A DNA stretch of 64,000 nt from the NCBI RefSeq assembly GCF_028502605.1, contig NC_079234.1:1302001-1366000 (forward strand), given 5' to 3'. This document shows, in pieces, positions 43,399 to 55,432 of this stretch (position 1 is its first letter; every line of letters begins with the position of its first letter). Both the position numbers and the translations under genes were made by a program. A model generated the notes under the pieces. It was not told the DNA's origin, ran no database searches, and was given only the letters and a program-made list of their open reading frames with translations. The stretch is from Trichoderma breve. Taxonomy: Eukaryota; Ascomycota; Sordariomycetes; Hypocreales; Hypocreaceae.

Positions 43399-44617
43399 TC
43401 AAGGACTAGCAGTTGGTGACGGCGCGTTGGGATTGTCTTGTGGAGGAACTGGTGCTGCCGCCACTTCCGCCGCGCCAGCATTTTCCAGAGCCGTCGACTT
43501 CTTCTTTGCCATGAACTCGCCAATCTTGGCCAGCAGCTCCTCCGAGAGCTCTGGCTCTCCAGCCTCTGCGCGGGCTTCCCGGTTCTTCTCGTGGAACTCA
43601 TCCAATGGCGTCTGCATAGCCTTGATAGCCTCTCGTCGTCCCTTCTTCAAAGCCTCCTCCGTTTCCTTCTTTTCGATATACCATGCCTCGTGTCGTGTTC
43701 TGAATTTAGAGAATTTGTTTCTCAGCTCGTCCACAACCTGCTCTGGCATCGGTGGTGACAATAGGCCGTAGTAAAATGATCTGTCCTCAACTTGCTCTCG
43801 AACAGTGTCTGCGGCCATGGTTTCGAACTCGGGTACTTCAACTTGAGGCCAGGGGATGACAACATTGAGTCCGGGGACCACGCGATCCCACTTCTTTCCG
43901 TACTGCCATCGGTCGAGAGACATGTTACGGGACTGCATGTTCGGGGGCACAGCCTTGAGCTGGTTGATGACGACGTCTCGGGTGACTCCTGTCTCGGGGT
44001 TCGTAATGGGATAGACCAGGCGGACGGATCCGATGGATATCGGCATTGGCTGCGGTCGACTGGGGTTGCCAAACATGCCTTGGACAACAGCCTGTGCACA
44101 AGTCCATGATTAGTACGAATATTGCGTGAAATGCTGTAAAGAATCTCCAAGCACAACATACCTGATGACGGTGCTCCAGGGTCACAGTTCCAACCTGGGG
44201 CTGAACCGATCTGATGCGATCAATCTTCCCCTTGTCCGGACCATCCTGAATCACCACTCGATCTCCAGGCGCAAGGTTCAGCTGCTTGACACCTCCAGCC
44301 CAAGCGCAACGCTGCTCAACAACCTTTGGGTTTGGCTGGTGCAGGCCATAGTTTGACCAGTCCTGTCGCACGTTCTCCTTGAAGGCGCCGTAGTCATTGA
44401 AGCCCAGATCTCGCTTAGGGGCCAGGGGTCCCAGCTCCCAATCCTCTTTCCGGGCCTGTCTCGCGTCCTTGAGATTCTGTCGGACTTCCTCCACGGCTGA
44501 TCGCAGCGCCAGTCGACTTCGAAGCTTGCCGTCGATATTTTCTTGCTCCATCTGTAGTCTCGTGCGGCGGGATGCCTGGCGCTGGGCCTGTGCCGCTCGC
44601 TTCGCCAGCTTCTGCAT
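43399..44617 (-). CDS. mrpl40: Mitochondrial large-subunit ribosomal protein uL24m
   Basis: A component of the mitochondrial ribosome near the exit tunnel. Exons 44617-44162 and 44091-43399 give 382 residues. The KOW motif is LNLAPGDRVVIQDGPDKGKI near residue 116, continuing into IRSVQPQVGTVTLEHRHQ. The N-terminus MQKLAKRAAQAQRQASRRT is basic and amphipathic, as expected for mitochondrial import. The C-terminal part (RHEAWYIEKKETEEALKKGR and an Ala/Pro-rich tail) matches the extended fungal Mrpl40 form. Bacterial L24 is much shorter. Confidence 0.92.
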
Positions 44618-47600
44618 GGTGGGTGAAGAGGAAGAGATTCAGAGGGATGTCCAAGATTCCAAACCGCAGCCCATTGACCGCAAATGGACGCTGCCCGCAC
44701 CGCTTGCAATTGATGGTGATATCGACTGATGACCAGATGGCTCGGAAAATCTTCGACCCAGCAATTGGCCTAGCGCGGGACACACCGGTGCGGCACTGAT
44801 AAGCTGATAGGGTCCAGCGCTCTGTGGGTGCGAGATATGTGTTTTCACACTGTACGGTTCACCCGCAAATCTGTGCTCATCATACTGAGCTTTAAGCATG
44901 CACGACACAGTGTGGGCTGCAATAGGCTTAGGTCGAGTGCTGGCCTAAACGCTTTAGTACGGGGTACTTCGCTTGGCAGCACGCTAACAATGGGTAAACA
45001 ACATTGTGATGCTACAAGCGGCGCCACGGAGTTATGGAGCGACGAGAGTCGTGAAATAAAGGAGAGCCGGAATGAACAAGAAAAAAGCAAAAATAAAGAT
45101 AAAAAATGAAATAGAAAATAGGAGAGGCTACTAGTATCCCAGGGTAAGGAGCCGGAACTGGTGGTGACACGACGCTGTGACGGAACACGGAGTGTACGAA
45201 TGCTCCGTGCAATGAGGTCTCACATCACAGAACTGCCTACCGGACCTCTTAGCTCACGCAGCTTGTTGCTGCAGAGGCGGCAATGCCCCAGCGCTTGCAC
45301 CGTCACAGAGACTGATACGAGTTCTTGACAAAGATGTATACAGCCCACGAATGACATGTAAACACAGGGGACTGCATGCACTGCTGGCGGCATCCACGCA
45401 TGCTGGTCAATGAGCGTGTGAATGAATGAATGTACTCGTACATGTCTAGGAGTCGATTCCGTGGAAGCCTCGGAACCGTCAGTCATCCTCGGGAGCAATG
45501 GCGAGAGCGCTGTGCAGTCAACAGTATTACAGTACTCCGTAGAGCAGCCGCCAAACAAGGAAATGCGTCGTCTGGTGAGCACGTCGATCATGTGATTGCT
45601 TAATTTGAGGTGCATCAGCTTGGTTCACTAATGCAGCAGCTCCCACAGCTGCGTGAATGTGCATTTGCTGCTAAATTATGACAGCTTCCGGCGTGCAAGT
45701 CCTAGATGCGTAGGACTTTGCCACCAGGATTCACCGTGTCAGGAGGCACACAAGCCGTGTCACCCTGCCTAGGCTTCGGGAAGCGGTCTGACCTGGGGGA
45801 AAACAAGACACTGGACCAGACCAGACCAGACAAGCACCGCGGTGAGATTTTGTTGGCAGAGACAAAGAGCGCGCATCTGGTTGGTGGCACCAAATACGAA
45901 GTACCGGTACTGGACTGGCGCCCATTCTGATACATCATCCAGAGCACCAGAGCACCAGACTTGATATTAAGGTCTAAGGTCGGGACTCCAGACGCCATGC
46001 ATCGTCATCCCAATCAAGAGTAAATTGGACGGGTGGATACGAATTGGAGGTTAGCACTTGGTGCTACCGCTAGGTACTGAGCTCCGTTCAGACAGGCCCT
46101 ACCTACTTAATGAGATAAGGTCATGTCGTGAAATTTGCACGCTGCTGCGGCTTGTGGACAGCCTCGTGGCGCTGAGGCAGAGCTGATGAGTGAGGTCTGG
46201 ACCTTGGTGGATGAGGTCCTGGATGAGGTACTTGGGGGAATGAATCTATCCCTACTCCCTAGGCCTAGCAAATGAATTGAACGGCAAACAGCCTCAATGC
46301 ACGCATATCATGTACATGTACCTTGGCCCTTTGCAGACTCGAAACAGACCGCCAGATGATTCACAAGCCGAGCATCATCTGGGGATCAAATTAAAAGTGG
46401 TCGTCATCTCAGCCTCTTCCATCATCAACCGCGCTGCAGTACGTACCGTGGTTCTCGGCGCTCGTACTCTGCACAGGCGGCAGTGCAGGCAGCGCTACCT
46501 GGTTTCGTAACGCGCTGCTATTAATGTTGCTGAGGTGCCTCGTACTTGTACTTGTCTTACATACACTGGTAGCGCCTTTTGCCTCACATTTGACTTGTAG
46601 AGGTACGCAGGTTGACTCAGCGGTGGAGTTTCGTAATATAAAGGATCACGTACTTCCAGACTCTGCGCAGTACGGAGCGCCGAGTAGCGTGTACCTGGCT
46701 CTAGCGCTGCGGTTGTACTTGGCCGCATGTATCTGGCCTTATCTCCCAGCGTCTCAGCCACCTCCCGCTGCCGCTTCCAGGCAACGCAACGCGTCCAGCC
46801 CCGGGATATTCTGTTTGCTACCTATGGATGTTCAGCTTTTTCTTGCTGGTACTCGTACTGCATGTAGTAGCGGTCAGGTACGAACTGCACTCGTAGCTTT
46901 TGAACACGCATCAGCGGCTAATACCGATGATTCAAGCTGGACCGCCAAGGCAAAAAGAAGGAAAAAAAGAGGCTGAACAAATCCGTACCGAGTATCGAGT
47001 ACGCGCACACCCGTGCTCGTGCATGTACATGTACCTGCCTGACCTGCGCCTACATGTGAGAGTGCCTGGTACGGTAGGCCACTAAACCGCAGCTGGGGGA
47101 TGCCTGGAACTCGGGCTGGCTCAATCTCAATCTCCCTCTGAAAGCTCGGTGGCTGGAGGGCTCACAGCACCCAGAGCTGCTCCCCGGGCTCAAGCCGCCC
47201 CTCCTTTCTGCCCTGGAACATGGAACAGAGCAATCAAGCCATTGGCGAGTCCCCAGAAATTGTTGGCTGCCTCAGGACACGCTAGCCAAGGTACGGAGGA
47301 CAACGCAGCTCAAGAAAAGGCCATTGACTGACTGATCGTCGCCATGTTCTCCTTCACCTAAACTGCACCGGTGGGTACATGGCCGCTACCTGACAGTCCT
47401 AATCTTTTTGCTGCTCCCCTTCAGCTTGGACCCCCCAAAGTCCCAAAGTCCTCGTAGTCACTCGCCCCGAAACAAAAAGCCAGGCTGCTCTCACTGCTCT
47501 CTGATTCTTCCCCCTCTCCCCACCCAGTCACCTGTACTAAGCACTGCTAGCACCAAGTACCCAGTACTTTGCGTCTGCAAAAGCCAAAAGCCCCAGCAGG

Positions 47601-47774
47601 CCAAACCCAGACAGACCCAGACCAGCTCTCTTCCGTCACAATCCCCCTTCTGACGTCCGTCTTTCTTCCTTTCATTCCATCCCAACCGCCATCGCCAAAA
47701 CCGCCTGAGACGCTCTGCCTTCATCCTTTCCAGCCGACTTCTCATCTTCCACTCCGCAACACTACACAGACACC
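44618..47774. other. Long spacer (3.2 kb) upstream of the Rho GTPase, GTAC-rich
   Basis: No supported gene. From about 45430 to 47570 the tetramer GTAC is strikingly frequent (about 32 by eye). The last ~350 bp are C-rich with CT and CCAAC runs, typical of a leader of a highly expressed fungal gene. Several open frames here look like random products of biased composition. Confidence 0.5.
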
Positions 47775-49086
47775 ATGGCTGAGATCCGCCGAAAGCTCGT
47801 CATCGTCGGCGACGGTGCCTGCGGTAAAACCTGTTTGTTGATGTGAGTTGCTCCAACGCCCATTTTCATTTTCGGCGGCACGCTCCAAGGCAGCCGTGGC
47901 CTCAACACCGAAGCAACGCATCGCCGTCTGGAGCCCGCCAGAGCAACGAGTCGAGCTAACCGCGCCGTTCTGCAGTGTCTTCTCCAAGGGCGCTTTCCCT
48001 GAGGTACGCATTGAGCGCAGCATCTGCCATCCCCTATTTTGCCCTATGCCGCGTTTTCATTAGCCGCCGCCGTTTTATTTTCCCGCCCAAGAGACCACAA
48101 CAACACCACCATTGAGGGTTTGATGGCGGGCTCGATGCCTTGCGGGCGCCGTCATTCGTTTTTCTCTTGACGGTGATGCACTGCAGAACAGAGATTGGGT
48201 GCTGCGTGACGTTGGCATCGGCCCCAGAGCGCGGCGAGAAATCCCTGACGTGTCAAATCTGGGCCGGGGGGCTATGGCTTCATTTCAGCCTATAGCCCAT
48301 CAGCATCTCCATCAAACTGCTCCTCATCATCTAACCCACCATCATAATCGATCCATCTCGCACAGAAAAATGGCAAAACGCCGTCGGCACCTTTTACGTG
48401 CTGCTTAATAAACAACACTGTGCTGACATGTTATATCATTTCTAGGTCTACGTCCCCACCGTTTTCGAGAACTACGTCGCCGACGTCCAGGTTGACAACA
48501 AGCACGTCGAGCTGGCCCTCTGGGATACGGCTGGCCAGGAAGATTATGACCGTCTCCGACCTCTCTCCTACCCCGACTCTCACGTCATCCTGATCTGCTT
48601 CGCCATTGATTCTCCTGACTCTCTGGACAACGTTCTTGAGAAGGTATGTCACCCTTGCATTTGCACCCCCCTGCATGTGCCCATCTAGATAAGGAAACAA
48701 AAACATCTAACGCGTATCACTCTTGATAGTGGATCTCTGAGGTCGTGCACTTCTGCTCAGGCCTTCCCATCATCTTGGTCGGCTGCAAGGCCGATCTGCG
48801 AGACGACCCCAACACCATCGAGGCCTTGAGGGCAACCAACCAGAAGCCGGTTTCCTCTTCGGACGTGAGTGCACTCTGCCTGGACGCTTGATTTACTCTG
48901 ACGAAACTGACATTCCTATCCATACAGGCTGAGGCTGTTGCCAAGAAGATCGGTGCGTACAAGTACTTGGAGTGCTCTGCTCGAACTGGCAGCGGTGTTC
49001 GCGAGGTCTTTGAGCACGCCACTCGCGCTGCTCTCATGTCTCGCTCCACCCGCAAGAGCAGCCACAAGAAGTGCCTTGTTCTGTAA
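47775..49086 (+). CDS. rho1: Rho1-type small GTPase
   Basis: Rho1 controls cell-wall glucan synthesis, the PKC pathway and actin polarity at the plasma membrane. Exons 47775-47842, 47976-48003, 48446-48643, 48730-48864 and 48928-49086 give 195 residues. Visible features are the P-loop GDGACGKT (12-19), the effector loop [53 protein letters not shown] and a basic tail ending in CAAX box CLVL, whose final Leu predicts geranylgeranylation. The second exon is only 28 nt, and intron 2 is 442 bp, long for this genome. The middle ([20 protein letters not shown]) departs from the usual fungal Rho1 sequence, so a Rho1 paralogue is possible. Confidence 0.93.
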
Positions 49087-50322
49087 ACGTGTTTTATCCT
49101 TATACCCGTCTATCCCGAGTACACCCGTTTCCATTCGCGGCTCGATTCCCCCCTTTTGTAATCCGATGCGTTTCTTCCGTACTTCACAAGCCAACTCATA
49201 CAAACAATACGCGGCTGGTTGTGTGAGGAAGGATGGGTGTCGGCCACCATGGTTTGCCGGTCGTCTGCGGGCATAGTTTTTCTTCTCGGGGATTTGGAAT
49301 TTGATTGTCTCGTTTTGCGTGTCTTGCGTCTTCACTTTGCGGACACGGCGAGAAAGGGTTACTTGGTTGCGTGCATGGTTCTACAGTCCCATCACCGTCA
49401 TGGAGTAAGGATTCTCTAGGGAAAGAGAGATGATTGCGAAAGAAGGTAAACCAGATGTTTTCCCCCATATGCCTCTGTCATAATGCCGGCGGGCAAGCCG
49501 GTCTTGCTTTACTGTATCTTCCCAGTGGTGCGAAACGGGGTCGACGGGCCTAATGTTGGAGCTGGCTTTCTTTTTTTCTGAGCTACGAGCGGTCGATGGT
49601 TGATTCGGGAGCGTACAGATGGAATAGAGGGCTTGCAGTTTGTCTAGCTATGAGGAGAGAGATGGGTGTGTAAGTAGGTAGCTGTGGATTTGTCGCACTT
49701 TGGAAGTTGGCGGGACTCTCGCGAGCGGTCTCTACAACAGGTTATCATACATTTGTTTCGGTTTTTTTTTTCTTTTTCAACTTGTTTCAGTCCAATGGTT
49801 CGAGGATCTGTGCAGTGTGTGTTTTTTTGTCTTGTATTATCCTGGCTTTTTTTTTTTTTTAACTTGGCTTTGGTTGTAATATCGCTTTTGTCTTTACACA
49901 CTCAACATGTTAGATTGCGGGTAAACTCTATCGTGAATCTCGAGGCAGTGAACCCCCTTGAAACATGTCGTGCTGTGGGGATTGTAGGCCTGTTACTGCA
50001 TGGATATCAAATGGATCCGTGTAGTTGCAGTACACGTCATGTCATGCCATTGCCATTGCCATTCTAGATTCCTTCCATTATGAGGAACTATCCTAGCCGC
50101 CCGTACTGAGCCTGACTTATAACTTAGAATGTTAAAGACATACATAATTGCTTCTCTTCTTCATCAACGCCTTGTCTCAGTGTCCCATGCCCTACTGAGG
50201 TATATCATTCCTTCATCTATTCATTCACTCATCCGTGTGTCCACCCAATCCCCCGCACCTCAGTATATTCTCGTCATGTTGTTGCGATGATTGAGGTTGA
50301 TGGCGGGTGGAGCTGAGGCAGC
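49087..50322. other. 3' spacer of the Rho gene
   Basis: 1.2 kb with T-rich tracts (around 49766-49774 and 49846-49860), probably the Rho 3' UTR followed by intergenic DNA. No gene is seen. Confidence 0.45.
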
Positions 50323-50511
50323 TTAGACGGGGCAAGTCTATCATTCAAGGTAGTTAGATGAATATCCCAAGGAGTATTTAGGTTACAATAAGAACAAGGG
50401 AAAGGGAAGAAGAAAACGTACAGCGCCGCAGCTCGAGCAAGTCTTGGACTCGGAGGTGAGAGTGGCAGAGCACTTGGGGCAGGTCTTGTGGTTGTAGTTG
50501 ACGAGTTCCAT
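50323..50511 (-). CDS. 34-residue cysteine-rich (metallothionein/zinc-ribbon-like) protein
   Basis: A very small gene of two exons, 50511-50422 and 50337-50323, split by an 84-bp GT-AG intron. The protein starts MELVNYNHKTCPKCSATLTS and ends in KTCSSCGATCPV. Its five cysteines form CPKC-x10-CSSC-x3-C, a knuckle arrangement able to bind one zinc or copper ion. Clean splice sites, a good start context and the cysteine spacing argue that it is real. It resembles tiny conserved fungal proteins I have seen, but I cannot name a family. It is probably cytosolic, since no signal peptide is seen. Confidence 0.72.
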
Positions 50512-52016
50512 GATGATGTTTTTTGTAGCTTGATAGCTCAGAGAGAGTGATGTAAGTTGAGATAAATAAAAAAAAAGCTGTGTCTTAATATTGTTGTTGT
50601 TTTGAGGAAGAAGAGATTCAGGGACTTCAAAAGCTGGGGCGGGGTCAGTCCAGTCTGGACCCTTTTATATTTTTACTACTCGTCAGAGAGGCATGACATG
50701 GGACGACGCGCCGGGCATGTGTCGGTTCCTTAGGCCAAGGGGTAGCAGCTGTCGTTTTTTTGCCCGGCTTGGGTTTTGCTGCTAAGCTTTTTGGCAGGCT
50801 GAGTGGACAAGTTTCTTATTGGTTTTGGGGGTTCTGGGATGGGGGATGGAGGTTGACACCATTAGTTTTGGGTGCGTTAGCACTATTGGGGGAGGTTGTC
50901 TAGTTTGAGGGAAACTACAACTACCGATATCTCTACAATGTATAAACCAGCTTTATTTTTTAGTAAGACAGTCTTCTATCTTTGCTCTCTTGCTTTATCA
51001 AAGACAGGTATTAGTGAATTCCTCGGGATTTCTAACGATGCGAGAAGGAGGAAAACGGGAGGGGTGGGAAGCTTTTGCTATCGTGGGAGAATGGCTGTCA
51101 GTGGATTGGCGGCCGGTTTGCGGTTTTAGTGCAGCGGGGAATTTCTGCAGGAAGAGGGTGGGCGGCTAATCTAGATGGATTTATCGGGGACTGTTGGTTT
51201 CTTGAGTAATGAGCGAGAGGCTATTGGCTGTTGGAGATTATTGGGGGTTTTGATGGTTGCTGTGTTGTGACCTATTGAGCGCCTTGGGGAAATAGGCAGA
51301 CATCTGGTATCTACAGCAGTGAGAACGCTTGGATTGCTCTTGTCGTTATCACTGTTATGAACTGCCGTGTATCGTACCTCTCTTACTGGCAAAACTGTCG
51401 GTCAGATTTCAGTGGCTGAAAGGATCCTTGTTTGAAATGATGATCATGTGTCCTTGGGGACTCGTGACGAGCTGTTTTGGGGAAAGGAGAGACCACGCGG
51501 GATGGTGCACAGGGAGGGGGGCAAAGGGTCATGAAGTGAGGCGAAATGAGGCTGTTGTGTGTTTTGAGTAGAGTGAGGCTGGTATGAAGAACCTTGAACA
51601 GAGATAGCGAGTGACAGCTTTAAGTCAGTTGATACATGGGGTTTGGCTACCCGGGAGAGATGAGGTTTGTCGCGAAACTGCGTATTGCTGACAGCATCAT
51701 GTAAGTACATGACATTTATGATGATACATTCGTGCTACAGTTGTGAAAGTATGAAGTTGTTTTGACATGTATTGTATTCTTCTGACAATATACTCTGTAT
51801 ATCTGCCTCTGTATGGTGGACAACGCTCCTGTATAGTCCAAAAAAGCATAACCGCATAAACGCAGCATCCCATATTCATAGCTCCCCTTATCGTACAGTC
51901 CCATCCAGAGCCCTTCTCTCTCCATCAAAGGGCAGTATGCTTATCCGTTCCATGCTCTCTATATATAGTCATACAATTAAATTTTCTAAAATCGATTCGT
52001 CGGCGTCAGCCTTGTT
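50512..52016. other. Spacer (1.5 kb)
   Basis: G/T-rich DNA upstream of the small cysteine-rich gene and the 3' end of the transporter. No supported gene or repeat. Confidence 0.45.
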
Positions 52017-53879
52017 CTACGTGCATTTCGCTGCGGCATCTGAACCTGTTGACACATCACCGTGTTAGCCAAAGGAATGCGCTCCTCGAGAGAGGAAGAG
52101 ATAACAACAGACTTACCATGTATCAATTTATCTATCGCTTGAATCACACTAATGATCATGACGACAACTCCAAACACCACCACCGCCGCGGCCACGTATG
52201 TGCGCCAGCTTCGCGTCGTCAGCTTGATGTAGCACATGGGCGGCAGGATGTACGCCATGGCCACGGCGCTGGTTGCGCCCACGAGCTCAAAGACGATGCC
52301 CAGGTCGCACGTCAACATGCTCAAAGTCGTAGCACCTGCGACCAGTGCCGTGCTGATGATGAGATGCCGCCGGATATCAAACGGCTCGTCGGGGTAAAAG
52401 TAGGTAATCATGACCTCGCGGCAGACAAACGCCTCCAGAGGCAGAGTCGTCAGCATGTTGAGGCCAAAGCACAGCCGCGCAACATTGACCATGGAGTTGT
52501 CTGACGAAAAGTTGTTGAGCACGTTGCCCAGCGTCTTGTCGCCAAAGGTGAGAAAGCCGCCGAGGGCCATGATCAGGCAGGCGAACATGGAAACGCCGGT
52601 GGAATAGTGTGTGACGCGGGAGAAGTTGTCGATCGTGGGGGTCTTGAGCGAGCCGTAGATGAGGAGGGAGTTGTGGTGACAGACGAATGCTGCATAGATA
52701 TACGTTAGCCATGAACCAGATATTATGTATAATTGGCTATTGGAATCGAGGTGTCCATACCAAATGATATAACGCCAATGGCTTGGAATATACCGCTGTT
52801 GACGGTCAACAGCGGCATGCTAAAGGAGCCTCGATCGGCCGATGGAACGAGCACGCCTTGAACCAGCACCGTAACGACAATGACCAGCATGCCGATAAGG
52901 GCCAATGTGCTTGCCTTGGCCAGCTGTATCGTAGAGCACCATTAGCAAAGCGTCCTTTTGCTCGCAACAAGTTAAAGTAAGCAGCCCTCACCTTTGCAAT
53001 GTCCCTGTATAGTGTCAGAGGATAGCTTATTCCCATGCAAAACACAGCAATGGAGACTCTTCTATCCGTCAACAGCCCCAGCACCGGCACATTCGCCAGG
53101 TCGGTCCAGATGGCTGTCAACACGTGTGGAATCGTATCGCCGACAATGACTCCAAAGGCCACCATGCCGCCAAAGGCAAACACCCATTGCGCAACGCTGA
53201 TGGCAATGAGTCCCGGCCGCCCAAAGCAATGCTGCACCGTGCCCTGAAAGCTGCTGGTGCCGCTCAGCTTGCTGTTGATGACGATGAGGCAGATGGTCCA
53301 GTCCACCACAATCGTCAGGGCAATGAGGAGCAGCGTGCCCGCCAGCAGGCCCGCTTGCCGCATTGCATATGGCTGGCCGATGATGCCGGCGCCGATGATG
53401 GAATTGGCCATGTTCATAAAGGCAGACTTGAGCCCAGACTTGGGCCGCCGCAGCTCGGCCTCGGCCGCGTTCTCCTCGTCGCCCTCGCCAGCATCATCCC
53501 ACTCTCGGGCCACGGTTATACTCGGCGCCTCGAGGTCCGTCAGCAGCGGCACGCGGTGCGAGTCGTGGCCGGAGCCGGAGTCGTCGAAGTCGAATCGATC
53601 GGCCGACGAAAAGGACGACGAGGTCGAGGGCCGGCCGTTGGGAGCGTCGCTGAAGTTGAGGATGCGCGGCGTCAGATCGAACTGGACTCTGCCGGGGGTC
53701 CGCGGCGTCTTGACTTCGGGCTCGAAATCGGGGCGCGACGACTTGAGGACGCTGGTGATGATGCCGAGGTCGCCGCCATTGCCATTGCGCTCTGTCTCTG
53801 GCTCGGGATATTGGGCGAGCAGGCCGCGGTCTTCGTCGTGCAAGCTGATCTCGCCGTGGTTCTTCTTGGCCATGGTCAT
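52017..53879 (-). CDS. Vacuolar amino acid transporter (AVT/SLC38 type)
   Basis: An AAAP-family amino acid transporter, probably of the vacuolar membrane. Exons 53879-52992, 52923-52761, 52689-52117 and 52045-52017 give 550 residues. A hydrophilic N-terminus of about 150 residues, rich in Ser and acidic residues, precedes SAFMNMANSIIGAGIIGQPY, the signature of membrane helix 1. About ten further hydrophobic segments follow. The last intron (GTAAGT, GGCTAAC, CAACAG, 71 bp) was inferred; if it is retained the frame stays open and the protein ends at 51986 with a different, basic tail. Similar to yeast Avt2 and SLC38 proteins. The exact substrate is unknown. Confidence 0.87.
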
Positions 53880-55313
53880 TGTAAGGCGGCGTCTTGCCCG
53901 GCCACCATTTTCGCCCGGGCAGCAGCGATTAATAAAAGCAAAGCGCAGCAAAGCAAAACAGGACGAAGTAAAATGACAATTTCCGTTCTGTGTCTGCCTA
54001 GTCGGACAGCTGAGAAATCCGAAATCCAGCAGGAAAAAAAGTCCGTCGAAAATAAACAAATGGCAAATATCGCGGCGACAGATTCAGGGGCTGCAGGGCC
54101 AGAATCGTGTTTGTTGAAATGCGCTGGAGCTGCATGCAATTCGATCATTACGGAGTTTGGAGGTACGCAATGGACGATCCCGTAGGGGGACTAGCGCGGC
54201 TGACAGATGATGAAAGTGGTTCCCGACTAGGATAAGCGGCGCAGCGGGCTGGCGGAGCGTAGTCGCTGGAATTAGTGGACAATAGGCCTAGAAGCCCCCG
54301 TAACTCCATTAACGGGTCTGGTGGCATTTTCTAGCTGCTCGCGGAATAATTGGAAGCTTGTTGTCATCGGGCTGTTGATTTAGAATCAATAGACGGACGG
54401 TGAGTGAATAAGAATTAAAGTAAATGACGGAAAATTGGCATTGTCTTAATAGCAGAAGGAAAAACCGGGGAAAGATTCTAGTGCTAAAACAGAATGAATG
54501 CAATTGGAGCATCTAGCATTGTAATTGCAATTGGCGTGCGAGTGACAAGATACGGCAAAGCCATGAACTCGACTTACACCCACCACTTGGTAGACGTCTT
54601 GAACAGACATGATAGGATGACTTATTAAGTACTCTGTGTGATCTTTTCGCCAATGAATAATGGAATATGTATAAACTAAGACATCTCATCATAGTTGCAT
54701 AGCTGGAGATTAGGTACATAGAGGCACCGTTATGTATTCTTATCTGTTTAATCGACCGATTCGGAGTCTCCCATAACAGAGTCTAGGCCTCTGTTGGAGG
54801 TTCACGTTAGCAATGTGATTTGGAAAGTTCCAGAAAACGCACCTGGTATTTGAAATCGTCTTTCAGCTAAAAATCTGGCGTCAAAATAGACAATCTTTTG
54901 GGCAACAAACAGTTACACTTAGTACTACGGTTTGTTATAGGGTGGGCAAGAGGCAGCACAAGTATCGGCATCAGCAGATGCCCTTTATCGAAATAATGTG
55001 TGGATACCTAAATGAACATTCGCCTGCTCATATTATATCTAGAATACAGTGGATTGCTCATATGTACTCTCGGGGTGATACAATCTGTTCTCCGTCGGAT
55101 TTTCTAGCTGTGTCATCTACAGACAAACTTCTATACTTTGCCTGGACAATGATGCCGACACCAAAGTATAACACACGCTTCACGAAGCTTCAAACTGTGA
55201 TGGCTTTTCTCGGAATCTTCTGCCCTCTCTTTCGTAAAAGCTTGTCCAACGCCTTCTCTGTTTGATTCGAATCGGATCTGTAGGCAGCACATAAAAGATG
55301 CGCTCCCCGTGCC

Positions 55314-55345
<32 letters not shown>

Positions 55346-55432
55346 CCTCGTCTTCGTCACCTTGACATCTTCAAATTCCTTCAACTACACTACGTATATT
55401 CAGTTGCGGTATTCTAAATACATCAAAGCAAA
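53880..55432. other. Spacer with A25 tract
   Basis: 1.55-kb divergent spacer. An A25 tract (55314-55338) lies 95 bp upstream of the next start codon. No gene is seen; a 353-codon frame at 53124-54185 that enters this region is the antisense shadow of the transporter. Confidence 0.5.

Noticed and set aside
46524..46976. 150-codon frame in the GTAC-rich spacer
   Set aside because: Biased composition, no domain, no splice continuation.
53124..54185. 353-codon frame opposite the transporter
   Set aside because: It is antisense to a clear transporter exon; the high-GC coding strand keeps the reverse frame open.
55250..55300. Possible tRNA T-arm (GATTCGAATC)
   Set aside because: The flanking DNA does not form acceptor, D or anticodon stems.
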